Part shown: one piece after another, positions 7,445 to 14,941 of the stretch
Layout of the letters: every line of letters begins with the position of its first letter
Position numbering within the stretch: position 1 is the stretch's first letter
Source of the DNA: Oscillospiraceae bacterium
GTDB taxonomy: Bacteria > Bacillota > Clostridia > Oscillospirales > Oscillospiraceae
DNA length: 64,000 nucleotides
NCBI GenBank assembly: GCA_020025295.1
Contig: JAHHSJ010000003.1
Coordinates: 26,900-90,899, forward strand
Direction of reading: 5' to 3'
Position numbers and translations under genes: made by a program
Notes under the pieces: model-generated
Told to the model about the DNA's origin: nothing
What the model saw: only the letters and a program-made list of their open reading frames with translations
The model's database searches: none

Positions 7445-8296
7445 TTACTTGATCAGGTCATGAGCCATCTTGTCAAAGCGGCACATATGAGACATCTTTT
7501 CGCCTTCCTGCTCACGGTAAGTGGCATTCCGGTTCATCAGCTCAGTGAAATCGACCTGGTGTCCATCAAATTCGGGGCCGTCGACGCAAGCGAACTTGGT
7601 TTCGCCGCCAACGGTAACACGGCAGCCACCGCACATGCCGGTACCATCAATCATGATGGGGTTCAGGCTGACGATGGTCTTAACGCCAAAAGGCTTGGTG
7701 GTCTTGCAGACGAAGTTCATCATGGGCACGGGGCCAATGGCAATGACTTCATCATACTGAGTGCCCTTCTCCAGCAGCTCCTGCAGCTTGACGGTGACAA
7801 AGCCCTTCTCGCCGTAGCTGCCGTCATCGGTCATCATGTAGAAGTTGTCGCAAGCCTCATTGAATTCCTTTTCCAGAATGACAATGTCCTTGTTGCGGAA
7901 GCCCATAATGCCGTCCACAACAGCGCCGGCCTCATGCATGGCCTTTGCAACGGGATAGGCAATCGCACAGCCAACGCCGCCGCCGACAACAGCGACACGC
8001 TTCTTGCCTTCCACATCAGTGGGCTTGCCCAGAGGGCCGACGAAGTCCAGCAGATAATCGCCCTCGTTCATCTGTGCCAGAGCCTTGGTGGTCATGCCAA
8101 CCAGCTGGAAGATGATGGTGACGGTGCCTTTCTCACGGTCATAGCCTGCCACAGTCAGAGGCAAACGCTCACCATATTCATCGATGCGCAGAATAATGAA
8201 CTGGCCAGCCTTGACCTTCTTCGCCACAAAAGGAGCTTCGATCTCCATGCGAGTGACATTGGGATTGAGATCTTCTTTACGAACGATTTTATACAA
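7445..8296 (-). CDS. nfnA: NfnA: FAD/NAD-binding [2Fe-2S] subunit
   Basis: A 283-aa protein of the ferredoxin-NADP reductase/dihydroorotate dehydrogenase electron-transfer family. It has an N-terminal flavin domain (RLPLTVAGYD), an NAD-binding VVGGGVGCAIAYPV (about 105-120) and a C-terminal [2Fe-2S] site with CGGCRVTVGG and a later ACVDGPEFD. It pairs with NfnB, 13 bases downstream. I chose TTG at 8296: the AGGAG at 8305-8309 is eight bases from this TTG but overlaps the in-frame GTG at 8305, and the resulting start M-Y-K-I-V-R-K-E fits the family. Its leader holds a perfect 16-bp palindrome (8321-8336). Confidence 0.88.
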   Translation of the reverse strand: MYKIVRKEDLNPNVTRMEIEAPFVAKKVKAGQFIILRIDEYGERLPLTVAGYDREKGTVTIIFQLVGMTTKALAQMNEGDYLLDFVGPLGKPTDVEGKKRVAVVGGGVGCAIAYPVAKAMHEAGAVVDGIMGFRNKDIVILEKEFNEACDNFYMMTDDGSYGEKGFVTVKLQELLEKGTQYDEVIAIGPVPMMNFVCKTTKPFGVKTIVSLNPIMIDGTGMCGGCRVTVGGETKFACVDGPEFDGHQVDFTELMNRNATYREQEGEKMSHMCRFDKMAHDLIK

Positions 8297-8320
8297 GTGT
8301 ATCACTCCTATTTCTTACTC

Positions 8321-8336
8321 GCTGCCAATTGGCAGC
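8321..8336. promoter_or_regulatory. perfect 16-bp palindrome in nfnAB leader
   Basis: GCTGCCAATTGGCAGC is fully self-complementary with no loop, so it reads as a DNA operator rather than an RNA hairpin. It lies just upstream of the nfnA ribosome site. A possible promoter (TTGCAA, 17 bases, TAAGAT on the minus strand, about 8352-8386) precedes it. Confidence 0.5.
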
Positions 8337-8401
8337 AACCCATGTTGTATCGTTAAAATCTTATCATAATCTGTGTCAAATTGCAAGAAAAGAACCCATG
8401 G

Positions 8402-8573
8402 TTACCAAAAAATAGATTCATTCTGCCGGACATAAAACGCATCTTTTCCGCAGTAATTCCAGCAAACTGTTTTATTTAAGTTCCCACCTTTTGATTCCTG
8501 CTTTGCGTTCGCAGCCTCCCGTTTACGGATCATTTTTGCTTCTTTCTCACTCGATTCAACGCTGTTTTTCTGC
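8402..8573. other. spacer between MATE gene terminator and nfnAB promoter
   Basis: No gene recognised. One minus-strand frame runs through this stretch but continues from inside the MATE gene and resembles nothing known. The spacer is AT-rich without repeats that I can see. Confidence 0.5.
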
Positions 8574-8610
8574 AAAAAAGGACAGTGAACTCCCTTCGCC
8601 GTCCTTTTTC
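8573..8610 (-). terminator. terminator of MATE gene
   Basis: On the minus strand AAAAAGGAC pairs with GTCCTTTTTT around a 17-base apical part; it lies 19 bases after the MATE stop. Confidence 0.65.
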
Positions 8611-8628
8611 CTTTACATCTTAAACCAT

Positions 8629-10050
8629 TCAGCAGGCGTGTACCATCTCGCGGCTGAGCCACTTTTCCCGGAACAGCCGGATCAGGAACAGGACGCCCCG
8701 GAAGCAAAGCTCCCCACACATGGCAACCCAAACACCCATCAGACCGAATCTGGGGGCAAGAATGACCGACGCCGTGATGCGGACGCCCCACACACTCACC
8801 AGATTGGCCAGACTGGGCACCAGCGTATCACCGGCACCCCGGAGCGCTCCGGCACAGACGATGCTGGCAGCGTACAGCGGCTCGGCAAAGGCTTCCACCC
8901 GCAGGCACCGGGCTCCCAGTTCCTGCACTGCCGGGTCCGGTGTCAGCATGGCAAATACCTGCGGAGCAAGGACAAACATCAGAACTGCGCCGAAGGACAT
9001 CATCATCATACCCAGCAGCACCGAAAGCCGTGCAAACTTTCGGGCGAGGTCCTTCCGCCCGGCACCGAGGCTCTGTCCCACCAGCGTGGTAGCAGCAGAG
9101 GCAATGCCGTAGCCCGGCATATAACAAAGGCTTTCCGCCGTAACGCCCAGCGAGTTGGCTGCAATGGACACGGTGCCCAGAGGAGCGATGATCTTGGTGG
9201 TGGTAATCTGAGCGCTGCACAGCACCACATGCTCCAGTCCCAGAGGCAGACCGATCTGGACCGCCGTCCGCAGGCAATTCCGTTCCAGTTTCCAACTGCC
9301 GCCCAGACTCAGCTTCAGCGAGGGGGAACGGAAGCAGAGCACATAGAACATACAGATCGCCGTCACCAGCTCCGCAAGGGCAGTTCCCACAGCTGCTCCG
9401 GTGACGCCCCATCCAACTCCGTATACTGTCGTAGTCCAGCCACCCAGCGTGATTTCCCTTGTCGGGAATATAAACACAAAGTTGAATACCACATCCCAAA
9501 GGCACATCAGCGCATTCAGGAAGCTGGGCGTCCGCATATCACCGCTGCACTGGAGAATCGATCCACAGGTATGCCGGGTCAGAACTGCCGGAAGGGCCAG
9601 CCCGAACACCATGAAGTAGCCTGTGGCATCTCCCCGGATTTCCTCTGCTCCTCCCAGCCAGGTGGGGAGCGGACCGCTGATGGACACGCTGATTGTCAGC
9701 AGCAGCAAGCCACAGACTGCACCTAAAAGCAGGCACTGCCGCAGCACATTGCGGGCCCGATCCTCCAGACCTGCACCAATCATATGGGCGATCTGCACCG
9801 CAAATCCGGTGCCAAAGGCAGTACACAATCCGCTGAGCAGCCAAGTGGAACTCGCCACCAGACCGATAGAAGCCGAGGCGTTCGCTCCCAACGAGCCTAC
9901 CATGGCGGCGTCGATATACTGCATGACAATGGAGCTGATCTCCGCCAAAATTGCAGGAATTGCCAAGCGTATAACCTGACTCATCTGTCTGGAAAATGAG
10001 AGATTGTCCAAATTATGCAGATAATCCAATTCATTTCTCCGTCCACTCAT
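8629..10050 (-). CDS. MATE family efflux transporter
   Basis: A 473-aa integral membrane protein with the two-fold repeated 12-helix layout of multidrug and toxic compound extrusion transporters, which export cationic compounds in exchange for Na+ or H+. The first half carries PAILAEISSIVMQYIDAAMVG and GFAVQIAHMIGAG; the second half has the matching LGLEHVV and TTLVGQSLGAGR. Length is normal. The start ATG at 10050 follows GAAAGAGGAAATTGCC. It is transcribed alone, with its own promoter (10124-10152) and a large inverted repeat just after the expected transcription start. The substrate cannot be told from sequence. Confidence 0.9.
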   Translation of the reverse strand: MSGRRNELDYLHNLDNLSFSRQMSQVIRLAIPAILAEISSIVMQYIDAAMVGSLGANASASIGLVASSTWLLSGLCTAFGTGFAVQIAHMIGAGLEDRARNVLRQCLLLGAVCGLLLLTISVSISGPLPTWLGGAEEIRGDATGYFMVFGLALPAVLTRHTCGSILQCSGDMRTPSFLNALMCLWDVVFNFVFIFPTREITLGGWTTTVYGVGWGVTGAAVGTALAELVTAICMFYVLCFRSPSLKLSLGGSWKLERNCLRTAVQIGLPLGLEHVVLCSAQITTTKIIAPLGTVSIAANSLGVTAESLCYMPGYGIASAATTLVGQSLGAGRKDLARKFARLSVLLGMMMMSFGAVLMFVLAPQVFAMLTPDPAVQELGARCLRVEAFAEPLYAASIVCAGALRGAGDTLVPSLANLVSVWGVRITASVILAPRFGLMGVWVAMCGELCFRGVLFLIRLFREKWLSREMVHAC

Positions 10051-10081
10051 GGCAATTTCCTCTTTCTAAGCATAAAATTAC

Positions 10082-10111
10082 GGGAAATTCGAAACTCACT
10101 TCGAATTTCCC
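10082..10111. promoter_or_regulatory. perfect 12-bp inverted repeat in MATE leader
   Basis: GGGAAATTCGAA and TTCGAATTTCCC are separated by six bases and begin about six bases downstream of the expected transcription start. A third TTCGAA lies upstream of the -35 at about 10157-10162. It could be a repressor operator or an RNA hairpin. Confidence 0.6.
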
Positions 10112-10123
10112 TAATACCGATAA

Positions 10124-10152
10124 AATATACCTTAATTTTCCATAAAAATCAA
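10124..10152 (-). promoter_or_regulatory. sigma-A promoter of MATE gene
   Basis: On the minus strand TTGATT (10147-10152) and TATATT (10124-10129) are 17 bases apart. Confidence 0.7.
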
Positions 10153-10183
10153 CCGTTTCGAAGTATTTTATGGAATTTTTTTG

Positions 10184-10215
10184 AAAAAACCGCTCCGTCC
10201 AAGCAGACGGAGCGG
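10184..10215 (-). terminator. terminator of the dpa-aldolase-isomerase run
   Basis: CCGCTCCGTC/GACGGAGCGG with a six-base loop is followed on the minus strand by TTTTTTC. It lies ten bases after the stop of the MtnA-like gene. Confidence 0.9.
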
Positions 10216-10225
10216 CAAAACTGAT

Positions 10226-11266
10226 TTATCGGAAGAACCGGTGCAGGTCCGTGGGGGCGAAGATGCCCTTTTCAGTGACAACACCGTCGCACAGCTTGGG
10301 CGGCGTCACATCGAAGGCCGGATAGTAGCCCTTGACACCCGGCAGAGTGGTTTTGGTTCCCATGGCTTCCAGCACCAACTCCGGATTCCGCTCCTCAATG
10401 ACCACGGAGGACAAATCCTCATGGGCCGAGTCAGGATTTCGGGTGGCATAGTATGGGATACCCCAATACTGAGCACAGAGCGCAATCTGGAAGGTTCCCA
10501 CCTTATTGATAATATGTCCGTCCATGGTAATGACATCGGCAGCAGAAGTGAAGAGGTCCACCTTCTTCTCCTTCATGGTATAGCCGGGCATATTATCGGT
10601 GATGACCGTCACATCAAAATCCATGTCTTTCGCCACACTGGCAGTCAGACGGGCGCCCTGAAAATAAGGACGTGTTTCCGGACAGATCACCTTAATGTCA
10701 TAGTTGCGGTTGTGACACTCACGCAGGTAGCTGCCGATGATGTTCTCCGCAAAACACTGTGTCATGATGGTGGCCTTGCTGGGAGTCACATCTGCAAGGT
10801 AGGAACCAATCTTGGCGTGCTTTTCATAGGTATCGTAAATACGGCCGATGGCCACCTCCTGCAGCACATCCACCAAATCCAAACCCAGCTTGCCTTCCGC
10901 TACCGCCTTCTGCGCCGCAGCAAGGCTGCCGGCGGTGATCTGCTCCATGCGGGCGGAGGTGGTGGGACGGGCATGAGAGAGGGTATCAGCCGCACCGCTC
11001 AAAAAGGCAAGCGCATCCTCGCCGGTCTGGTCACGCACCTCCCATGCAGCCAGCGCCATGCCCATGGCTGCCGCCACATAGGGGCCGCCGCTTTGGGTCA
11101 CCATGTCGCCAATGGCCTGCGCCACTTCCCCGTGGGTATGGCAGGTCACATACTCGATGCGCACCGGATAGATTCTCCGGTCCAGAATACGGACCACACC
11201 CTCCTCGTACCATGCTACATTCTCATATTTCAGCAAAAATGCCAATCCGTCGTCATTTCGTTTCAT
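10226..11266 (-). CDS. MtnA-like sugar-phosphate isomerase (5-methylthioribose/5-deoxyribose-1-phosphate type)
   Basis: A 346-aa protein of the eIF2B-alpha/MtnA isomerase family. These enzymes convert aldose-1-phosphates such as 5-methylthioribose-1-phosphate to the ketose. Recognisable are PETRPYFQGARLTA (about 205) and the C-terminal SAADVITMDGHIINKVGT (about 245-262), which keeps the catalytic aspartate. The catalytic cysteine is kept but its setting is TQCFAE instead of the usual T-x-CNAG, so substrate or mechanism may differ. It directly follows a class II aldolase; the pair matches the DHAP (5-deoxyribose) shunt that disposes of 5'-deoxy sugars. No matching kinase or phosphorylase is present. 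The start is the second ATG (11266), six bases after AGGAGG, which runs into the first ATG. Confidence 0.75.
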   Translation of the reverse strand: MKRNDDGLAFLLKYENVAWYEEGVVRILDRRIYPVRIEYVTCHTHGEVAQAIGDMVTQSGGPYVAAAMGMALAAWEVRDQTGEDALAFLSGAADTLSHARPTTSARMEQITAGSLAAAQKAVAEGKLGLDLVDVLQEVAIGRIYDTYEKHAKIGSYLADVTPSKATIMTQCFAENIIGSYLRECHNRNYDIKVICPETRPYFQGARLTASVAKDMDFDVTVITDNMPGYTMKEKKVDLFTSAADVITMDGHIINKVGTFQIALCAQYWGIPYYATRNPDSAHEDLSSVVIEERNPELVLEAMGTKTTLPGVKGYYPAFDVTPPKLCDGVVTEKGIFAPTDLHRFFR

Positions 11267-11285
11267 CGTCATCCTCCTATGGTCC

Positions 11286-11927
11286 TCAGTCGATCACAAC
11301 GCCGTAATGCTCCTTTACCGCATCGAACAAATCACCGGCAATCGGTTCAATCGAACCGTTGCTCATGGCAATGGAGCAGATTTTGGCGGCATTTTCCACA
11401 TAGCCGGCTCGCACAAAGGCTTTTTCCACACTGCCGCCCACTGCCAGCACACCGTGGCGAGCCAACAGACAGCCACCTCTCCCCTTCAGCACCTTACAGG
11501 CTTCCTCGCCCACTTCAGCGGTGCCGGGCATACCGAATTTCGCCAGAGGCACATCTCCGCCCAAAGCAGGAATCATCTCGGTGAGGATACAGGGAATAGA
11601 CTGGTTCCGCACCGCAAAGGAGCTGGCATAGGGGGAATGGGTATGAATGACCGAATTCACACCGGGCTTATGCTGATAGACCATGGTGTGCATGATCCAC
11701 TCTGAAGAGGGCTTATGCGCACCTTCCAGCACCTTGCCTTCCAGATCAATCACCACCATATCCTCCGGACGGTAACTGCTGTAAGACAGCCCGGAGGGAC
11801 TGATGACCACGATGCCCTGTTCCCGGTCATAGATACTGAGGTTGCCGCAAGTTCCCTCGAACAAGCCCTCTTTCCATGCCCGAACAGACCATTCACACAC
11901 CTGCTGTTTCAGAACCAGAGTGTCCAT
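11286..11927 (-). CDS. class II aldolase (fuculose-phosphate aldolase type)
   Basis: A 213-aa class II aldolase/adducin family protein, about the length of L-fuculose-1-phosphate aldolase. The family motifs are GTCGNLSIYD (about 26), the metal ligands in SVIHTHSPYASSFAV (H-T-H, about 94-96) and LLARHGVLAVG (about 155). Such enzymes cleave a ketose-1-phosphate to DHAP and an aldehyde. With the MtnA-like isomerase 19 bases downstream it would make DHAP plus acetaldehyde or methylthioacetaldehyde from 5-deoxyribulose- or methylthioribulose-1-phosphate. That assignment is inferred from context. ATG at 11927 follows AGGAGAGGAG. A 26-base inverted repeat lies just upstream. Confidence 0.82.
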   Translation of the reverse strand: MDTLVLKQQVCEWSVRAWKEGLFEGTCGNLSIYDREQGIVVISPSGLSYSSYRPEDMVVIDLEGKVLEGAHKPSSEWIMHTMVYQHKPGVNSVIHTHSPYASSFAVRNQSIPCILTEMIPALGGDVPLAKFGMPGTAEVGEEACKVLKGRGGCLLARHGVLAVGGSVEKAFVRAGYVENAAKICSIAMSNGSIEPIAGDLFDAVKEHYGVVID

Positions 11928-11940
11928 AGACTCCTCTCCT

Positions 11941-11966
11941 TTATCATGATATTGGTTTCATGATAA
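11941..11966. promoter_or_regulatory. inverted repeat between feoA-like gene and aldolase
   Basis: TTATCATG (11941-11948) and CATGATAA (11959-11966) form a perfect 8-bp repeat with a ten-base spacer in the 44-bp gap. No U-tract follows, so an operator or processing site is more likely than a terminator. Confidence 0.4.
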
Positions 11967-11971
11967 CACGG

Positions 11972-12232
11972 TTATTTTCGATTTGCAAACACCTTTTCGA
12001 TTCCGATTTCCACATAAATGTTCCGGATATCGCTGCCCCGGAGGGCAACCACGGCATTACGAACACGGAAGGACAGAGGGTCTCCAAAGGGGGCTTTTCC
12101 CACGCACTGCACCTCCGTCCCCGGGACAAGGCCCAGTCCCAACAGGTGCCGCCGCAGGGTTCCTTCCGCTTTTACGCTTCTGACCACGCCCTGCTCCCCC
12201 ACCGTCATTTCACTCATTGGCTTTACCTGCAT
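11972..12232 (-). CDS. FeoA domain protein
   Basis: An 86-aa stand-alone FeoA domain (SH3-like fold). The family pattern is visible: an N-terminal LS-like segment (MSEMTVGEQGVV), the central RRHLLGLGLVPGTEVQ and the C-terminal DPLSFRVRNAVVALRGSDIRN split around a glycine-rich turn. FeoA modules normally sit with the ferrous iron transporter FeoB or at the C-terminus of DtxR regulators; no feoB is nearby. Here it lies 34 bases after dpaB and 44 bases before the aldolase in the same direction, so its job in this run is unclear. ATG at 12232 follows GGGAGGAG. Confidence 0.8.
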   Translation of the reverse strand: MQVKPMSEMTVGEQGVVRSVKAEGTLRRHLLGLGLVPGTEVQCVGKAPFGDPLSFRVRNAVVALRGSDIRNIYVEIGIEKVFANRK

Positions 12233-12266
12233 CGCCAGCTCCTCCCTTCGACAGAAATTCTCTCTT

Positions 12267-12860
12267 TCAGCACTTCAATGGGGCCATGACCATCGGCTGA
12301 AGCTGTTTGCCCTCCAGTGCCATCCGGATGGCATCCGGCACAAGGGTCATATCCGACACCAGAGAGGCCGGCTTCTTCCACGGGTCATCCTGACGGAAGG
12401 GCACAAAATAAATGTGCTTGCGTGTTGACAGGGCGCCGATATTGGCCAGAGACGCAGTGAGGCCGTCGTTTGTAGAAGGGGCGATCACCAACGGTCTCCC
12501 GTTTCGCAAATGCGCCTTCGCCGCCATGGTGACGCTGGAGTCGGTCATGCCGGCTGCCAGCTTCGCCAGCGTATTTCCGGTACACGGGGCAATGACCAGC
12601 ACATCCAACAGCTTCTGCGGTCCGATGGGTTCCGCTTCCCGGATGGTGAGGATGGGGCGGCGTCCGGTCAGCTGCTCCGCACGAGTCAAAAAGGTCGAGG
12701 CATTGCCGAACCGGGTATCGGTCACGGCCGCACGCTCGGAAAAAATCGGCTGGACATAAGAATAGTTCTGACAGACCTGCTCCAATGCGGAAAAGGCCGC
12801 ACTGAAGGTACAGTAGGAGCCGCAAAAGGCAAATCCCACTCGAATTGGAAGTTCACTCAT
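12267..12860 (-). CDS. dpaB: dipicolinate synthase subunit B
   Basis: A 197-aa flavoprotein-like subunit of dipicolinate synthase (SpoVFB). It has the nucleotide-binding start VGFAFCGSYCTF, the central LVIAPCTGNTLAKLAAGMTD (about 90-108) and GRPLVIAPSTNDGL (about 122), which are typical of the family. With DpaA it makes dipicolinic acid in the mother cell for packing into the spore core. The start ATG follows AGGAGGTGG, and its first codon overlaps the dpaA stop by four bases, so the subunits are translationally coupled. This gene is strong evidence that the organism makes endospores. Confidence 0.94.
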   Translation of the reverse strand: MSELPIRVGFAFCGSYCTFSAAFSALEQVCQNYSYVQPIFSERAAVTDTRFGNASTFLTRAEQLTGRRPILTIREAEPIGPQKLLDVLVIAPCTGNTLAKLAAGMTDSSVTMAAKAHLRNGRPLVIAPSTNDGLTASLANIGALSTRKHIYFVPFRQDDPWKKPASLVSDMTLVPDAIRMALEGKQLQPMVMAPLKC

Positions 12861-13729
12861 ACTTCCACCTCCTGCAAAATATGGGTTATAGTTTCATGTA
12901 AGATATGACCGGCGGTCACCGGCGCCACCTTGCCCGGAAGTCCACGGGCCCAAATGACCTTGATGCCCAACTCTGCGGCAGCCTTCAAATCCGTTCCGCC
13001 GCTGCCTCCGGCCAAATCAATTACCAGACTCTCCGGCTTCAGTGACGCCAGCGCAGCCCGGTCCAAAAGACGAACCGGCACGGTATTGAAAATCAGCGGA
13101 TACTGCCCCACCGTTGAGCCGATGTCTTTGGTACGGATGCTGCGGCAGCCGAAGGCTTCTATCCACGCCAAATCGCTGTTTCTGCGTGCGGAGACAGTGA
13201 CTTCCACGCCCATGCCCTGCAAACGATGGGCCAGCACCTTGCCGATTCTGCCGTATCCAATCACCAGAGCCTTGGTACCACACAGGGTACACCCCAGCTC
13301 CTCCATGGCAATCTGGATGGCCCCCTCTGCCGTGGGCACAGCATTCTTCACCGCAAATTCCTCACGAAGAAGATAATCTTCCACCCGGATATCCCGTTTT
13401 TGTGCCTGTTCCCGCAGCGGCTCCGACAACTTTCCGCCACAGAGCAGCTGACCGGGCTTCATCCGCTCCACTATCTGTGCCAGTGTAATCCTGCGCTGGG
13501 AAAGCGGGGCATTCAGCATACCGTCCGCTTTCTCTGCCGGAAGGGGTAAAATCACGCAATCCGCCGTTTCGATTCCCTTCCAGCTGTCCCGGTCGGTGAG
13601 CTGGTCCGGCTCCGGACGCAGTTCCATTCCCAGCACCTGAACCCGGTGACCCTCCTGTTGCAGCAGCTGTGCCAACTTCACCTGCCGCAGATCACCGCCC
13701 AGCACCCAAATATCATACGATCGTTTCAC
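12857..13729 (-). CDS. dpaA: dipicolinate synthase subunit A
   Basis: A 290-aa NAD(P)-binding subunit of dipicolinate synthase (SpoVFA). It begins with the N-terminal YDIWVLGGDLRQVKLAQLL and carries a second Rossmann fingerprint, ALVIGYGRIGKVLAHRLQGMG, at about 150. The later segment IFNTVPVRLLDRAAL matches the family. The start is GTG at 13729 with only a weak ribosome site (GGTGTGA). It is the first gene of the run dpaA-dpaB-feoA-aldolase-isomerase. Mother-cell sigma-K control would be expected from Bacillus, but I could not find a convincing sigma-K promoter. Confidence 0.93.
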   Translation of the reverse strand: MKRSYDIWVLGGDLRQVKLAQLLQQEGHRVQVLGMELRPEPDQLTDRDSWKGIETADCVILPLPAEKADGMLNAPLSQRRITLAQIVERMKPGQLLCGGKLSEPLREQAQKRDIRVEDYLLREEFAVKNAVPTAEGAIQIAMEELGCTLCGTKALVIGYGRIGKVLAHRLQGMGVEVTVSARRNSDLAWIEAFGCRSIRTKDIGSTVGQYPLIFNTVPVRLLDRAALASLKPESLVIDLAGGSGGTDLKAAAELGIKVIWARGLPGKVAPVTAGHILHETITHILQEVEV

Positions 13730-13792
13730 TCATTCACACCGTCCTTTTCATGTCGGCTATGTCATACTATGCACCTATGACACAAATGACAA

Positions 13793-13821
13793 AGGGACGA
13801 AGCGGCGTCCGCTTCGTCCCT
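13793..13821 (-). terminator. terminator of the SLOG/membrane protein pair
   Basis: A 13-bp stem (AGGGACGAAGCGG with its complement) around a three-base loop lies 22 bases after the stop at 13843. The following minus-strand bases TTTGTCATTTG give a poor U-tract. Confidence 0.7.
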
Positions 13822-13842
13822 GAAAGAACCGTGTTTTCTGTT

Positions 13843-14928
13843 TTAATCCCAAGGGTCCCAACCCTTGTTCGAATCCTTCTTCCGCTTGGAGAAGGAGTTG
13901 GAGCCAAAGGTGTTCTTCGGCGTTTCATACCGGGGCGGCTCGGTGTAATTGGGCGTCTCCACTGTCTCGGTATGCTCGGCTGCGGAAGTGCTTCCCGTAT
14001 AGACCCGAGTCCGACCGCTGTCTGTGCCCACCAAGGTGGCACACTGCTCCTTCACCGTGCGCTTGCCGGTACGGATTCTGCCCTTCACATACTGGGCCAT
14101 CAGCACCATGCCTGCAATACCGTAGATAAACATATCCCAAAGATTTGCCAGCAAGTGATCCCAATAGCCGCTGAAGGACATATTCTCCAGCGTATAGAGC
14201 AGGCCTTCACCCACCGACATTCCCATCCAGTTGCAGTTGATATACACATCCCAGGAAATCAGGCTCAGACCCAGCCCCACAAAGGAGCTCAAAATACAAA
14301 GCAGGATTGCCTTTTTATCCCGACGACCGCCCAGCTTGAAGTAGCCCCAGGCGGAACAGATCGGCATGAGAATCAGCAGCAGACCGGACACGGCCTGAAA
14401 GAGGACCGCAATCAGAATGGAAGGAAGGATTCCCACCACGGCACCCAGCAGAGCGCCCAAAAATCCCTTACCGTAGCTGCCCTGCTTCTCCGTGGCGGAT
14501 GCCTTTTGCACCCACTCTTCCACGCAATTGCTGTGCACCATATCGTAGCGCTTACCGCACAGCATAGCTGCATTGGGGGCATCTTCTCCGCAGATGGCAC
14601 AACAACGGGGCGGATAAATACCGTTTGTCTGCAAAATGCTGACGATAGCGTCCACATTCTGCAGCACCTGTTCCACAGGGCCCTTCCAATCGTAAAACAC
14701 TTGACGATCTCCGGCACGGAGCATCACGCCTTGCTGATTGGCCTCCAACTGGATCTGATGTGCCTGCTCCGGCAGAAGCGAAGCATTCACCGTCAGAAAA
14801 ACCTGAATCCGCTTGCGGTTGATCCAGACCAGTTCCACCGGATACCCGCCGCGGACACCGTATGCCTGCTCGTCGATCACCCGGAACTGTTCTGCCTCCA
14901 AAAACTTCAGCTTTCCCTTTCCGCTCAT
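13843..14928 (-). CDS. zinc-ribbon membrane protein, unknown function
   Basis: A 361-aa protein of no family known to me. Residues 1-100 look like a soluble beta-rich domain (VELVWINRKRIQVFLTVNAS). Residues about 107-135 hold a probable zinc site (CCAICGEDAP, LCGKRYDMVHSNC: C-x2-C, C, H-x2-C). Four membrane helices follow (about 150-175, 180-200, 207-230, 262-282), then a polar tail rich in Thr, Tyr and Pro. The start is ATG at 14928, eight bases after AAGGAGG and 13 bases after the stop of the SLOG gene; longer frames upstream overlap that gene. The pair forms one operon with a terminator behind it. Confidence 0.75.
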   Translation of the reverse strand: MSGKGKLKFLEAEQFRVIDEQAYGVRGGYPVELVWINRKRIQVFLTVNASLLPEQAHQIQLEANQQGVMLRAGDRQVFYDWKGPVEQVLQNVDAIVSILQTNGIYPPRCCAICGEDAPNAAMLCGKRYDMVHSNCVEEWVQKASATEKQGSYGKGFLGALLGAVVGILPSILIAVLFQAVSGLLLILMPICSAWGYFKLGGRRDKKAILLCILSSFVGLGLSLISWDVYINCNWMGMSVGEGLLYTLENMSFSGYWDHLLANLWDMFIYGIAGMVLMAQYVKGRIRTGKRTVKEQCATLVGTDSGRTRVYTGSTSAAEHTETVETPNYTEPPRYETPKNTFGSNSFSKRKKDSNKGWDPWD

Positions 14929-14941
14929 ACTCTCTGCCTCC

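Noticed and set aside
8402..8791. A 129-codon minus-strand frame overlapping the end of the MATE gene
   Set aside because: The part beyond the MATE stop contains the MATE terminator, and the sequence resembles nothing.
13763..13771. CATAGTATG (minus strand) upstream of dpaA as a sigma-K/sigma-E -10
   Set aside because: It differs from CATA-N3-TA in the last base and lacks an AC-type -35 at 16-17 bases, so evidence is too thin.
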